The translations under genes and the position numbers were made by a program. Source: an uncultured Saprospiraceae bacterium (GTDB lineage: Bacteria; Bacteroidota; Bacteroidia; Chitinophagales; Saprospiraceae). From it: 64,000 nucleotides of DNA. The notes beneath the pieces were generated by a model. That model was not told where the DNA came from. It saw only the letters and a list, made by a program, of their open reading frames with translations, and made no database searches. Shown piece by piece: positions 38,842-48,136 of this stretch (within the stretch, counting starts at the first letter, position 1; each line of letters starts with the position of its first letter). The stretch is taken from NCBI GenBank assembly GCA_937929945.1, contig CALFUK010000027.1, positions 1 to 64,000 on the forward strand, given 5' to 3'.

Positions 38842-41800
38842 ATGAGTAAAGGGTACAGGTTATTCATTTGTTGGTGTGTTTGTGCAGTTTTATTAGTCCC
38901 TGCGTCGATTTTTTCTCAGTCCTTCTGGGATGACTCGGAGACCGTGTGCGATCCCTCTTCAGAGTTAGTCCGTTCTTCCGTTCTTCCTCCATTCGAGACC
39001 AAAGACACTTCTGAATATGACGAACTGGCATTGGAGACTTATAAGGCTGAGATAGACCCTATTTTTGATCCTCTTATCGCCTTTTGTGGAGGCACCTCAT
39101 TTAACGTCCAGAATCCTGTCTTTTATAAGCTGACTGCTACAGCACCAGTAGGTCTCATTTCTATGGATATTCTATCCTGCGAGGGTGGAGGTTCATTCAC
39201 GGGCCTGCAGATATCACTGCTGGGTGGAGATAGGGATGACATACAAGTGCTGCATTGCGATTCAGACCCCATACGAAAAAGAGATTATCGCATCCAAGTG
39301 ACTACATTAATTCCTGGCGAAGAGTACTACCTGATTTTGGATGGATATTCATCTTCTACATGTAAATACAGATTTAGAAATCTAATTGGCTTCGGGACTT
39401 ATGCTTTTAAGGATATCGATGGAGTCATGATCAATGGAGTGGACATAGAAGGAGATGACAGCGACTTCTGCAAGTCTGCAGATTTGGACATGACGGTGAT
39501 GAGTGATAATGAGGGCTTCCGACAGGCTGAATGGCAAATCGAAAATGCGACCACAGGAGAGATCGTCCTCGATACCATATCCTATTCGAATCAATTTCTT
39601 TATACCTTAAATGTGGAAGGAGACTACACGCTCAAGGTAGATTTAGTCAATGAATGCTCGCGTGCACCAGCTGCTTATCAAGCTTCATTTACCATCCAAT
39701 CAGGCGATGATGAAGTCTTAGATCCTTTTGAGTTCTGCTTAGAAGATTTTCCCGATATTTTTCATCCAGACCCTCGCTTTACAGAGCCGATCATGGATCT
39801 TAATGCGACTCAGCTGGAAATAGAAGTCAGTACAGGAGGATGTGCCAGTAAAGTTATTGCTCCATTGGCGCCTATCTCTCCCTCGACACCTACGATCATT
39901 GAAAAAGAATTTTGTGGATCAGGACCTCATAGCTTTCAAGGGATCACATTTACAGAGAATTATTCAGGTCGAGCCAGAATTGAAAATGGTGCTTCTACAG
40001 GCTGTGATTCGCTACTGATCTATGAGCTCACGGTCATTGACGCCTCAGGAGACTTAGAATCCTCACCATGTGGCACCATCAATTTTGTAGGAAGTATATC
40101 GAGAAGCTCTAATTCCAGCGTAGAGTATCAATGGACTGATGCCTCTGGTGCTGCAGTCTCTGATGCTGACGGAGATGATACTGTCCTTACCATAGAATCC
40201 TCGGGAGAATATAGCTTGACCATCATCGTCACAGGTGAAGAAGGCAGCTGTTCATTCGATATTGCTACCGCACAAGGGACATCTACTGATTATTCTATTG
40301 CTCTAAATTGCGAGAGTGTTTCTACCTCAGAAGTCGAACTCTCATGGACGGCAGTAGACCAAGTTTTAAATTATACCTTACTGGCGGATGGAGCGATCGT
40401 CGATGTATTATCATCAAGCTTCACATCATATACCTATGCAGGAGTCAATCCTGGACAAGAAGTAAAATTTGAATTGATAGCTGATCTACCTGGAGGCTGC
40501 TCAGTCACTGGTGTCAGCACCTGTGGTGCAGTCTCATGCGCTGATCTTAATGCTGTGACTATCTCTATACTAGAGTCATCTCAGACAGTCTGCTTAGAGC
40601 CGACTACAGCACCTATCAGCTTTACAAGCTCTATAGTGGGTAGTGTGTCTGACCCTATGGTGAGTTGGGAGAGCACTGGCACCATAAGTGCAGATGGTGC
40701 GTTTGATCCTGTCGCATCTGGTGCTGGCAGCTTCACGATTCAGGCCGTACTTCAAGATGGAGCATGCGAATACAGATCAGAAGTGGTCACCGTCAACGTG
40801 ACATCTTTCGATGCAGGTATCTTATTTACTATCGCTGAGCGTACCTGTGACAACATGCCGCTCACGCTGTCATACGACGGGCCGATCGCTGATCCCGAAG
40901 ATTACACGATTACCGCAGAGGGCAATCCCGAAATAACGGGTCAACTACCAGGAGACTTAGAGATCAACTGGCTAGCCGAAGGAGAATATCAGCTAAATAT
41001 TGTCATAGACAATGGTCAATGCAGACTGGAGTCAGACATAAAGACAGTGATAGTCGATAAGACCGAGCTGGTAGAAAGCGTCAGAGCTAACGCAAACTCT
41101 GCCTCAGTTACATTTAATTGGAGTGAGGTATCCTGCGCCAATAGCTATTCACTTTATGCTGATGGAGAATACGTAGAATCGACTGCTTCTTCCTCTTATG
41201 TCTATGTATTCGAAGAAGGACAAAATATAATCGAATTCAGTGTGGGCATTGATGATAGTAGCTGTAGCTGTACAGATATAAGTCCGATGACCATAGGCTC
41301 CAGACAGCTGTGCCCTATCATTAGGATCGATATAGAGCCTATAGGACCACTTTGCCTTAATGAGCAAAGTAATCTCGACCCCATTCAGATCATAGCCGAT
41401 ATACAAGGCATTGAGAGGGGAGGAGAGTCATTTTGGACGGGTACTGGTGTCAATGACAATGGTACATTCTTTCCCAATTTGGCGGGCGTAGGCAGCCATA
41501 CGATACAGCTGGAGTACATCGAGGCGGGTTGTCCTTTTACAGAACAGATCACCATAGAGATAACGGATAAACTGGAAGTGGACTTTAGCATCATCGACAC
41601 AGAGTGTGCGACAGAAATGCCGACACTCGAAGTAACTAACATTGGTAACTACATGGTATTCGTAGGTGATGACCAGGTCACAGAGTCTGGTTACGAATTG
41701 CCTTCCGGTACCTATCTTATCGAATTCGCTGATGATAATGGCTGCATGACTCAGACTGAGGTCACCATAGAGCCAGCTGTTACTTTAGATTTGCAAATTC

Positions 41801-42336
41801 AGGGTGAGACAGAAGTGAAAGAAGGATTTAATGTCGAGTATGTCCTCGACAATGGTCAAGATGCACTTGAATTTAGCGAGGTGATATGGAGCTACAATGG
41901 CAATCGAATCTGTGACAATGATTGTAGTGAATCTGTGTCTTTTACCTCATCTGTGAGTGGAGAATTATGTGCTGATGTCACCTTAGCTATGGACGGATGC
42001 CAATACCAACAGTGCTTAGATATCACAGTCCTGCAGGACTTAAAAGTGTATATCCCTAATTCTTTTATGGTGAATGCTCTGCCACCGAATGACAAGTTTA
42101 AGATCAATCTCAATAACCCTAATGCCAGCATTTCGACGATAGCTATATTCGACCGTCTGGGCAATGAAGTCTATACAGAAGGTAATATATCAATGCTCAG
42201 CGAATATATAGGTTGGGACGGGACCAATCAAAATAATGACGAGCTCCTCTCAGGTGTCTATGTATTCGTCGTAAAAATCATTGATGAGGATGGTAAGGAA
42301 TTCGTCCGTTCTGGGGATGTGACCCTTCTACGATAA
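38842..42336 (+). CDS. Second large surface protein with type B T9SS tail
   Basis: This 1164-residue exported protein has a signal peptide (LFICWCVCAVLLVPASIFSQ) and an N-terminal domain of about 190 residues with cysteines (FCGGTSFNVQNPVFYKLTA). This resembles domains found in adhesin-like Bacteroidota proteins (GEEYYLILDGYSSS). The middle has two fibronectin III-like modules (VELSWTAVDQVLNYTLLADG; VTFNWSEVSCANSYSLYADG). Each is followed by a module of the pattern W-x-(S/G)-TG-x-(I/V), G-x-F-x-P, AG-x-G-(S/x), ending in a cysteine. The last 95 residues are a type B T9SS sorting domain (YIPNSFMVNALPPNDKFKI; FDRLGNEVY; GWDGTNQNN). Its tail matches the previous gene's, so the two probably share the export route. 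It converges with cmk, 2 nt away. Confidence 0.87.
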   Translation: MSKGYRLFICWCVCAVLLVPASIFSQSFWDDSETVCDPSSELVRSSVLPPFETKDTSEYDELALETYKAEIDPIFDPLIAFCGGTSFNVQNPVFYKLTATAPVGLISMDILSCEGGGSFTGLQISLLGGDRDDIQVLHCDSDPIRKRDYRIQVTTLIPGEEYYLILDGYSSSTCKYRFRNLIGFGTYAFKDIDGVMINGVDIEGDDSDFCKSADLDMTVMSDNEGFRQAEWQIENATTGEIVLDTISYSNQFLYTLNVEGDYTLKVDLVNECSRAPAAYQASFTIQSGDDEVLDPFEFCLEDFPDIFHPDPRFTEPIMDLNATQLEIEVSTGGCASKVIAPLAPISPSTPTIIEKEFCGSGPHSFQGITFTENYSGRARIENGASTGCDSLLIYELTVIDASGDLESSPCGTINFVGSISRSSNSSVEYQWTDASGAAVSDADGDDTVLTIESSGEYSLTIIVTGEEGSCSFDIATAQGTSTDYSIALNCESVSTSEVELSWTAVDQVLNYTLLADGAIVDVLSSSFTSYTYAGVNPGQEVKFELIADLPGGCSVTGVSTCGAVSCADLNAVTISILESSQTVCLEPTTAPISFTSSIVGSVSDPMVSWESTGTISADGAFDPVASGAGSFTIQAVLQDGACEYRSEVVTVNVTSFDAGILFTIAERTCDNMPLTLSYDGPIADPEDYTITAEGNPEITGQLPGDLEINWLAEGEYQLNIVIDNGQCRLESDIKTVIVDKTELVESVRANANSASVTFNWSEVSCANSYSLYADGEYVESTASSSYVYVFEEGQNIIEFSVGIDDSSCSCTDISPMTIGSRQLCPIIRIDIEPIGPLCLNEQSNLDPIQIIADIQGIERGGESFWTGTGVNDNGTFFPNLAGVGSHTIQLEYIEAGCPFTEQITIEITDKLEVDFSIIDTECATEMPTLEVTNIGNYMVFVGDDQVTESGYELPSGTYLIEFADDNGCMTQTEVTIEPAVTLDLQIQGETEVKEGFNVEYVLDNGQDALEFSEVIWSYNGNRICDNDCSESVSFTSSVSGELCADVTLAMDGCQYQQCLDITVLQDLKVYIPNSFMVNALPPNDKFKINLNNPNASISTIAIFDRLGNEVYTEGNISMLSEYIGWDGTNQNNDELLSGVYVFVVKIIDEDGKEFVRSGDVTLLR

Positions 42337-42338
42337 TT

Positions 42339-43022
42339 TTAATTTTTTACTTCTTTGACTAAGCTGAGAGCCTTCTCTAATTGGTCCTGGCGACTCAGAT
42401 AAGTGGTATCGATAATGATAGCGTCATCTGCTCTTTTCAGGGGCGCTACTTCTCTCGATGAGTCGATGTGATCTCGCTTCAGAAGGTTAGCCTTTACCTC
42501 TTCGATGGTGTAGGATACGCCCTTTTCCTCCATTTCTAAGAGCCTGCGTCTGGATCGTTCTTCTATATCTGCGATGATGAATAGTTTCAGCTCGGCCTGA
42601 GGGAATATGACTGTGCCTATATCACGGCCGTCCATAACGATGCCCTTCTGCTCTCCAAAACTTTGCTGCAATGCCTTGAGATGAGCTCTGACGGAGCTGA
42701 TCTTGGCGACTTCACTGACCTTAGCGGCTACGTCTGGATTTTTAATTCTGTCCGTGACATCCTCACCATTTAGGATTGTCTTAGTCGTGTGACCCTCTAC
42801 CTTGAGTTTTATATCGGCAGATGTAGTAGCAGCCATGACGCTGTGGATATCCGCCACATTTATATTGTGCTGGATGCAGTGCAGGGTGATAGCTCTGTAT
42901 AGAGCTCCGGTATCAATATGCGTATAATGTAAAGCTGCTGATAGGTCCTTAGCCAGGGTGGACTTCCCACATCCAGAAAATCCATCGATCGCGATGATGA
43001 TTTTCTTACTGGATATGGTCAT
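42339..43022 (-). CDS. cmk: Cytidylate kinase
   Basis: Cmk phosphorylates CMP and dCMP with ATP, a step of pyrimidine nucleotide recycling. From the ATG at 43022 it has 227 residues; a GTG at 43037 would add five residues (MSEKH) and cannot be excluded. The P-loop GFSGCGKST, the YTHIDTGALYRAITLH nucleotide-binding segment, MDGRDIGTVIFPQAELKLFI and the lid region (SRRRLLEMEEKG, RDHIDSSREVAPLKRADDA) are complete. It lies 32 nt after the DUF2795 gene and probably shares its transcript. Confidence 0.95.
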   Translation of the reverse strand: MTISSKKIIIAIDGFSGCGKSTLAKDLSAALHYTHIDTGALYRAITLHCIQHNINVADIHSVMAATTSADIKLKVEGHTTKTILNGEDVTDRIKNPDVAAKVSEVAKISSVRAHLKALQQSFGEQKGIVMDGRDIGTVIFPQAELKLFIIADIEERSRRRLLEMEEKGVSYTIEEVKANLLKRDHIDSSREVAPLKRADDAIIIDTTYLSRQDQLEKALSLVKEVKN

Positions 43023-43054
43023 ATGCTTCTCCGACACCTGGCAATCCCAGCTAG

Positions 43055-43276
43055 TTAATATTCGTCCTCATTAAATAGAAAGTCGTCTTTTCGGGGATAG
43101 TCTGGCCATATGTCTTCCATATTTTCATATATCTCACCTTCGTCTTCTATCTGTTGTAGATTCTCCAATACTTCAAGAGGTGCTCCAGATCGGATGGCGT
43201 AATCAATTAATTCATCTCTGGTAGCAGGCCATGGTGCGTCTTCAAGATGATGTGCTAGTTCTAATGTCCAATACAT
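43055..43276 (-). CDS. DUF2795 family protein
   Basis: This 73-residue acidic protein is recognisable as the short conserved Bacteroidota DUF2795-type protein: MYWTLELAHHLEDAPWPATR, then ELIDYAIRSGAPLEVLENLQ, and an acidic end with IWPDYPRKDDFLFNEDEY. There are no catalytic motifs, signal peptide or membrane segments; it is predicted to be cytoplasmic and helical. Its function is unknown. It has its own strong promoter and is followed by cmk. Confidence 0.9.
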   Translation of the reverse strand: MYWTLELAHHLEDAPWPATRDELIDYAIRSGAPLEVLENLQQIEDEGEIYENMEDIWPDYPRKDDFLFNEDEY

Positions 43277-43561
43277 GTAAAAAATTAGTTTTTAATATTC
43301 ATTATCTCCAATGCCTAATACCTCTTATCTAGTTCCACTATGGCCCTAAATTTCGTGCAAAACTATAAAAATTTATTTCACATCCAAATATTGGCTATAG
43401 AAAAGACAAATAGTGATAATGCTTATATGTTACGCCTTATCAATGAATAAATTAGCTTAAATCATGTTTCGTTTCTCTAAAGTGATCCATGCATCAAGCT
43501 TTAGAAAAAAGAACCAATGATACGAACCGCCTTCTGAGAGCAGTAGACATGCTAGTTTAGC
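43277..43561. other. Intergenic region between queA and DUF2795
   Basis: The interval carries the DUF2795 promoter near its left end. Further right, TCTAAAG (43477 region) and CTTTAGA form a dyad with an inner TGAT/ATCA pair. It has no T-run in the direction of queA transcription, so it is not a clear terminator. No gene is seen. Confidence 0.4.
43358..43388 (-). promoter_or_regulatory. Promoter of the DUF2795-cmk unit
   Basis: Read on the minus strand, TTTG (43388-43385) and TAGTTTTG (43365-43358) are spaced by 19 bp, matching the Bacteroidota consensus. The start near 43352 gives a leader of about 75 nt. Confidence 0.7.
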
Positions 43562-44626
43562 TTAGAGTATCATCATCGCGTCTCCGTAGCTGAAGAACTT
43601 ATACTTTTCTTTGACTGCTTCTTCATAGGCAGACATGATCAATTCCATACCGCCGAAGGCTGACACCATAATCATCAGGCTTGATTTCGGTAAATGGAAA
43701 TTAGTGATCATTGAGTTAGCAATACTAAAATCGTATTGTGGAAAGATAAATTTATTCGTCCAGCCTTCAGCTCGCTTGAGCAGTGACTCAGCTGATACAG
43801 CAGACTCGATGGATCTCATTGAGGTCGTACCAATGGCACAGACTCTTTTGCGCGCTTTGATGCCAGCATTGACCACCGCAGCACCCTGATCGTCTATCTT
43901 AAAGTATTCTGCATCCATCTTATGCTTAGATAGATCCTCTACGTCAATACTTCTAAACGTACCAAGACCGATGTGGAGCGTGATATTAGCGAAGTTGATT
44001 CCTTTTATCTCTAGTCTCTTAAGTAGCTCTTTGCTAAAATGCAGACCTGCTGTGGGAGCAGCTACAGCGCCGGTATTCTTGGCATAGACTGTCTGGTAGC
44101 GCTCCTTGTCTAATGCCTCTACTTCTCTTTCAATGTACTTAGGCAGTGGCGTATTACCGAGCTGTTCTAATATATTTCTGAACTCTTCTTCTGTACCTTC
44201 ATGAAAGAATCTGATAGTCCTTCCTCTGCTGGTGGTATTATCGACCACTTCTGCGATTAAGATATCATTACCTTCTTTGTCACTGAAGTATAATTTATTA
44301 CCCACTCTGATCTTTCGTGCAGGATCGACCAAGACATCCCAGAGTCTGCTCTCGTTATTGAGTTCTCTCAGTAAGAAGACTTCGATATTAGCTTCTGTTT
44401 TCTCTTTTTTACCATACAGTCGAGCTGGAAACACTCGAGTATCGTTCATGATCATGACATCGCCATCATCAAAATATTCCAAGACATCTTTGAATATTTT
44501 GTGTTCTATTTTTCCAGTGTCTCTGTGTACTACCATGAGCCTTGCTTCATCTCTCTGTTTCGATGGATATTTAGCAATTAGCTTTTCAGGTAATTCAAAA
44601 TTGAACATTGATAATTTAGTCTTCAT
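43562..44626 (-). CDS. queA: S-adenosylmethionine:tRNA ribosyltransferase-isomerase
   Basis: QueA transfers the ribosyl moiety of SAM to preQ1-modified tRNA to make epoxyqueuosine in the wobble position of GUN anticodons. The 354-residue product begins [28 protein letters not shown] and shows [45 protein letters not shown]-like [15 protein letters not shown] and [17 protein letters not shown], all family signatures. Length is standard. It appears to be transcribed alone. Confidence 0.97.
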   Translation of the reverse strand: MKTKLSMFNFELPEKLIAKYPSKQRDEARLMVVHRDTGKIEHKIFKDVLEYFDDGDVMIMNDTRVFPARLYGKKEKTEANIEVFLLRELNNESRLWDVLVDPARKIRVGNKLYFSDKEGNDILIAEVVDNTTSRGRTIRFFHEGTEEEFRNILEQLGNTPLPKYIEREVEALDKERYQTVYAKNTGAVAAPTAGLHFSKELLKRLEIKGINFANITLHIGLGTFRSIDVEDLSKHKMDAEYFKIDDQGAAVVNAGIKARKRVCAIGTTSMRSIESAVSAESLLKRAEGWTNKFIFPQYDFSIANSMITNFHLPKSSLMIMVSAFGGMELIMSAYEEAVKEKYKFFSYGDAMMIL

Positions 44627-44740
44627 ATATTTAGATTTCAGTGCAAAATGCCAATGAGCAAATAACTATTAGATATCCTTCACTTAGGACTCATAGCGAT
44701 GTGCATCATAGACGCTTCATATGTGTGATTTTAGAACGTG

Positions 44741-44748
44741 CAAAAATA
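44741..44748 (-). promoter_or_regulatory. Possible queA promoter -7 element
   Basis: On the minus strand TATTTTTG (44748-44741) fits TAnnTTTG and is followed by CAC. No TTG is visible at the expected distance. The leader would be about 110 nt. Confidence 0.4.
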
Positions 44749-44783
44749 GCTTTTTGAGCGGAATATGTCAGCCTTTATAGCAC

Positions 44784-44835
44784 TAAGCTGTTATATTATG
44801 ATGAGCTTTCACCATTATGGTCTTATAACGGCTTA
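44784..44835. repeat. Imperfect 52-bp dyad (hairpin or operator)
   Basis: TAAGCTGTTATA (44784-44795) pairs with TATAACGGCTTA (44824-44835), 12 bp with one G-T. Inside, ATGATG (44798-44803) pairs with CATTAT (44813-44818). No T-run follows on either strand, so a protein-binding site or RNA structure in the divergent promoter region is more likely than a terminator. Confidence 0.45.
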
Positions 44836-44870
44836 TTATCTCTAAAAGTTCGATGATTAAACATGCTTAA

Positions 44871-44902
44871 TTGAAGCATAGAGGCATACAATAACGTATT
44901 TT
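44871..44902 (+). promoter_or_regulatory. Candidate promoter of the ABC permease gene
   Basis: TTG (44871-44873) and TATTTTG (44896-44902) are separated by 22 bp. The -7 box is one base shorter than the consensus. If used, transcription would start at about the GTG start codon at 44909, making a leaderless mRNA. Confidence 0.35.
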
Positions 44903-44908
44903 GAGCCA

Positions 44909-46171
44909 GTGAAATTATTCTTCAGGACCATCATAGAGAGTTTTAGACTCGCCTTTCAACAGCTGAGATCGAGTAAGTTGAGATCCTTTTTGTCGCTTTT
45001 AGGGATCACGATTGGCATATTCTGTATTATATCGGTGCAGGCGGCGGTAGACTCATTAGAAGGTTCCATCCTGGATCTATTTGGAGGCATCAGCAAGGAG
45101 ATTCTCATGGTCGATGTCTTTCCTTGGGATGAGGATCCAGGCCAAAATTTTTGGAAGTACTACCAGCGACCCTCGCCCTCTGAAAATGATTATAAAGAAT
45201 TGAGTGATCGATTGCAGCTAGCAGATGCGGTCGCTTATCTTATCGGTATAGAGGGTAAGACTTTAAAGAATGGAGCTAACAGTTTAGAAGGTTCCTCTAT
45301 TCTGGGGACAACCTATGATTTTCCTGAGATACAGGATATGGAGATCGCTAAGGGCAGATACTTCTCTAAGAATGAATATGATACAGGCGCTTCTAAGGTG
45401 ATCATCGGTGCTGAGGTCGCTAAAGAGTTGTTCCCTAAGCAAGAAGCCCTAGGTAAGGAGCTGAAAATGCTGGGGCACAAATTTCAAATCATCGGAATTC
45501 TAAAAGAAGAGGGTGAGAATCCATTCAATGTACAGCAGTTAGACGTGGTGACTTGGATGGGTTATAATACGGCTAAGCGATTCGTTAACACGAAGGGGAA
45601 GAACAGATTTGAGGCTGGCAGAATCATCTACGTAAAACCTAAGCCAGGGGTCAGTCTAGCTGCGATGAAAGACGAACTCACGGGAGAGCTCAGAGCTATC
45701 CGTCGACTCAGGCCGATGGAAGATGATAATTTTTCGATCAACACCATTTCACAATTCACGAATATTGTAGAAGGATTTTTTGGGAATGTCAGTATCGGAG
45801 GATACTTCATCGGTGGATTTGCGATCATAGTAGGGCTCATCAGTGTAGCCAATATCATGTTTGTATCAGTGAAGGAAAGAACGAACATCATCGGTATCAA
45901 AAAGGCACTGGGTGCTAAACGGGCTGTGATCTTGTCAGAGTTTTTGATCGAGGCCGTGTTTCTGTGTCTACTAGGCGGGCTGTTAGGCATTTTGATGGTC
46001 TATCTGGTAGCTAAGGGCATATCCGCAGTGATACCCTTTACCATTAGCCTCTCAGCGATGAATATCATCATCGGCTTAGGCTCTTCGGTCATCATAGGTA
46101 TACTGGCAGGTATGCTGCCCGCATTACAAGCTTCTGGACTGGACCCAGTAGAGGCGATGAGAAGTAAGTGA
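44909..46171 (+). CDS. MacB/FtsX-type ABC transporter permease
   Basis: This 420-residue inner-membrane permease uses a GTG start. It has one membrane helix near the N-terminus (about residues 25-45, SLLGITIGIFCIISVQAAV), a periplasmic MacB-like domain of about 230 residues, and three C-terminal helices (FIGGFAIIVGLISVANIMFV; FLIEAVFLCLLGGLLGILMV; IIIGLGSSVIIGILAGMLPA). The ERTNIIGIKKALGAKR and PALQASGLDPVEAMRSK segments are hallmarks of the family. No ATPase gene lies nearby, so its partner is encoded elsewhere. Such systems move lipoproteins, peptides or antibiotics, or transmit mechanical signals; the substrate cannot be read here. Confidence 0.92.
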   Translation: MKLFFRTIIESFRLAFQQLRSSKLRSFLSLLGITIGIFCIISVQAAVDSLEGSILDLFGGISKEILMVDVFPWDEDPGQNFWKYYQRPSPSENDYKELSDRLQLADAVAYLIGIEGKTLKNGANSLEGSSILGTTYDFPEIQDMEIAKGRYFSKNEYDTGASKVIIGAEVAKELFPKQEALGKELKMLGHKFQIIGILKEEGENPFNVQQLDVVTWMGYNTAKRFVNTKGKNRFEAGRIIYVKPKPGVSLAAMKDELTGELRAIRRLRPMEDDNFSINTISQFTNIVEGFFGNVSIGGYFIGGFAIIVGLISVANIMFVSVKERTNIIGIKKALGAKRAVILSEFLIEAVFLCLLGGLLGILMVYLVAKGISAVIPFTISLSAMNIIIGLGSSVIIGILAGMLPALQASGLDPVEAMRSK

Positions 46172-46283
46172 TATACTGATCCGACTATTTTGTCAAGATA
46201 AGGTAGATGAACTTCTACGCTGAAAGTGCTGGGTTCATCACTTAGCCTGTTTTCTCGAATTGTCATCATTTTTTTGTTGCCTT

Positions 46284-47225
46284 TTACATTCCCTTATGCA
46301 GCAGGGCTGGTCGCTGAGTGATCTCATGATAGCAGACTCTATTTTTATCGAAGTAGTGCAGCACCATACTCTGGCGAGTACGACTGCTGTCTCGCTGTGG
46401 CTCACCGCCATGGATAAGGTTAGCATGCCATATCAGTAAGTCACCTCGCTTGGCGGTGAAGACTTGTTTTTTCATGCCTTGAGCCTCGATTTTGGAGCTG
46501 ATCATTTTTTCGTACTCAGCGTAGGTCTGATGACCTATGAGAAATCGATTACCCTCGTTGTCATAGTCTTGATTCAGATAGTAGGGTAGGGTGTGACTTT
46601 TAGGATAGTAATGGAGCGGGCCATTATCCTCATCTATATCTTCTAGCGCCATCCAAACGCCTAAAAGTCCTCCCAAGGGGAATGTAGTCATGTGAATGCT
46701 ATCAGAATGAGATTTTTGCTGGCTCCCTCGTAAGAAGTTGATGCTGGAAAACAAGGTAGCATCACCCTGAATAAGCGCATCTAATAACAGCTTTAAGCTT
46801 GAATCTGCCCAAATGCCATGTAGATAGGATGACTGTCGGATGGCAAACATCAGCTTATTCCCGTAGGTAAACTTGAGCTGCCCTGAGCTGCGGAGACTGT
46901 CGATGGTCGCATTAATTTTGTTTACGTTATGCTGGTCTAAGTAGTTACGGATAATGCAGTAGCCATTCTTTTCGAAATTGAGGATGCTGGTCTGAGTGTC
47001 TCCATGGGCATTTCTGAAAAGATCAATGGTCGATAGTTTTTCAGAGTCAAGCGTTGATCCCATCAAAATTGACTCTGGATCAATTCCTGAGAAGTCCGCA
47101 CTGGAAATAGAAGAATAGTATTTTTTGCGAAGGCCCAGCTCTCGGTATAACGGGATATTATGACTGAGCTGCTTCTTGTGAAAGAGATTATACAGGGTGT
47201 AGGCAAGTTTGATTCTTCGTATCAT
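46284..47225 (-). CDS. Phytanoyl-CoA dioxygenase (PhyH) family protein
   Basis: This 313-residue protein has the double-stranded beta-helix fold of Fe(II)/2-oxoglutarate dioxygenases. The metal-binding HxD (SHSDSIHM) and distal His (HANLIHGG) are visible, with the intervening GVWMALEDIDEDNGPLHYYPKSH segment and a following Arg (SRTRQSMVLHYF) placed to bind 2-oxoglutarate. The first 60 or so residues are family-specific and probably helical. The substrate is unknown; PhyH members act on acyl-CoA, halogenation-like or natural-product substrates. It lies between a permease gene and rplT, with no pathway partner. Confidence 0.88.
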   Translation of the reverse strand: MIRRIKLAYTLYNLFHKKQLSHNIPLYRELGLRKKYYSSISSADFSGIDPESILMGSTLDSEKLSTIDLFRNAHGDTQTSILNFEKNGYCIIRNYLDQHNVNKINATIDSLRSSGQLKFTYGNKLMFAIRQSSYLHGIWADSSLKLLLDALIQGDATLFSSINFLRGSQQKSHSDSIHMTTFPLGGLLGVWMALEDIDEDNGPLHYYPKSHTLPYYLNQDYDNEGNRFLIGHQTYAEYEKMISSKIEAQGMKKQVFTAKRGDLLIWHANLIHGGEPQRDSSRTRQSMVLHYFDKNRVCYHEITQRPALLHKGM

Positions 47226-47312
47226 TAGATCAGTCTATTGCAAGAATTGATGTCCCTAAGATAAGAAGAAACGGCTCTATACAGCAGAGAGCACTGCGTC
47301 AAAATGGGGCAT

Positions 47313-47342
47313 AAAAAAAAGGCCCACAAAATGATGTGAGCC
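47313..47342 (-). terminator. Rho-independent terminator after rplT
   Basis: On the minus strand GGCTCACA (47342-47335) pairs with TGTGGGCC (47328-47321), 8 bp with one T-G, followed by eight T residues (complement of 47320-47313). It ends the rpmI-rplT transcript. Confidence 0.9.
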
Positions 47343-47369
47343 TTCGTCTTTTCATGTACACTTACTTCT

Positions 47370-47714
47370 TTAGACAGCCTGATCGACCACAGCCTTGAAA
47401 GCTTCTGGATGATTACATGCTAAGTCAGCAAGGGCTTTTCGATTCAGCTGGATGTCTTTTTTCATCAATCCATTGATCAACTTTGAGTAGCTGACACCGT
47501 GCTCTCTGGCTCCAGCATTGATCCTGGCGATCCACAGCTTTCTGAACTCTCTCTTCTTCGCCTTTCTATCTCTGTATGCATAGACACCTGCTTTCTCCAC
47601 TGCATTCTTGGCGACTGTGTATACTTTACTACGAGCTCCGAAGTAGCCTTTAGCTTCTTTTAATATCTTTTTTCTTCGTTGTCTGGATGCTACAGCATTT
47701 ACTGAACGTGGCAT
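47370..47714 (-). CDS. rplT: Ribosomal protein L20
   Basis: L20 is an early 50S assembly protein that, in several bacteria, represses its own operon. The 114-residue product starts [19 protein letters not shown] and carries the family signatures [40 protein letters not shown] and [18 protein letters not shown]. Length is standard. It is preceded after 14 nt by rpmI. Confidence 0.98.
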   Translation of the reverse strand: MPRSVNAVASRQRRKKILKEAKGYFGARSKVYTVAKNAVEKAGVYAYRDRKAKKREFRKLWIARINAGAREHGVSYSKLINGLMKKDIQLNRKALADLACNHPEAFKAVVDQAV

Positions 47715-47728
47715 GGCTTATATCTTTT

Positions 47729-47929
47729 TTATGATTTGATACATAGAAGGCTCAGTATTCTGTTAGTATCAGCCTTTGATACTGTAGTAGAACCTCTTAA
47801 TTTTAATTTCGCTTTCTTCGACTTATTTCTCATCATGTGAGACGTATTCGCTTGAAATCTTTTGATTTTACCAGAGCCAGTAAGCTTGAATCTCTTCTTT
47901 GCACTGGAATTGGTCTTCATCTTTGGCAT
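47729..47929 (-). CDS. rpmI: Ribosomal protein L35
   Basis: L35 is a small basic 50S protein. I use the ATG at 47929 ([20 protein letters not shown]), giving 66 residues, since it matches the family; an in-frame start at 47974 would run into the promoter. The protein ends with the [18 protein letters not shown] region. infC, which precedes rpmI in many bacteria, is not present; instead a promoter lies directly upstream. Confidence 0.97.
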   Translation of the reverse strand: MPKMKTNSSAKKRFKLTGSGKIKRFQANTSHMMRNKSKKAKLKLRGSTTVSKADTNRILSLLCIKS

Positions 47930-47954
47930 AGTACCTGTTTTTTGAAATGGAATG

Positions 47955-47985
47955 CAAAAGTAAGTAAAAAGCATATGTTACACAA
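47955..47985 (-). promoter_or_regulatory. Promoter of rpmI-rplT
   Basis: On the minus strand TTG (47985-47983) and TACTTTTG (47962-47955) are spaced 20 bp, a full consensus match. The start near 47949 leaves only about 20 nt before the rpmI ATG, too short for the large L20-binding leader known in E. coli or Bacillus. Confidence 0.75.
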
Positions 47986-48086
47986 CGGATCGGTAGATTT
48001 TTACTAAGTCATTGACACTCTGTGACTTATCGTCTAAAAAGGTCATTTTTGAAGCTATTTTAGGGTGATTGAGGTCATTAATATCT

Positions 48087-48116
48087 CTGATCGACCCTTG
48101 ATTTAGCGTACTTTTG
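48087..48116 (+). promoter_or_regulatory. Promoter of the FAD-dependent dehydrogenase gene
   Basis: TACTTTTG (48109-48116) is a perfect -7 element. The -33 position holds CTG (48087-48089), one mismatch from TTG, 19 bp away. The start near 48122 is about 15 nt before the TTG start codon at 48137. Confidence 0.5.
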
Positions 48117-48136
48117 TAACCTAAAGCTACACAGAC

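Larger units (their letters stand above)
44627..44908. other. Divergent intergenic region with hairpins
   Basis: The 282-bp region between the divergent queA and permease genes has a candidate queA promoter on the minus strand, a 12-bp stem hairpin at 44784-44835, a second 6-bp hairpin at 44863-44879 (ATGCTT/AAGCAT) and a candidate permease promoter at its right edge. No gene is seen. Confidence 0.5.
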
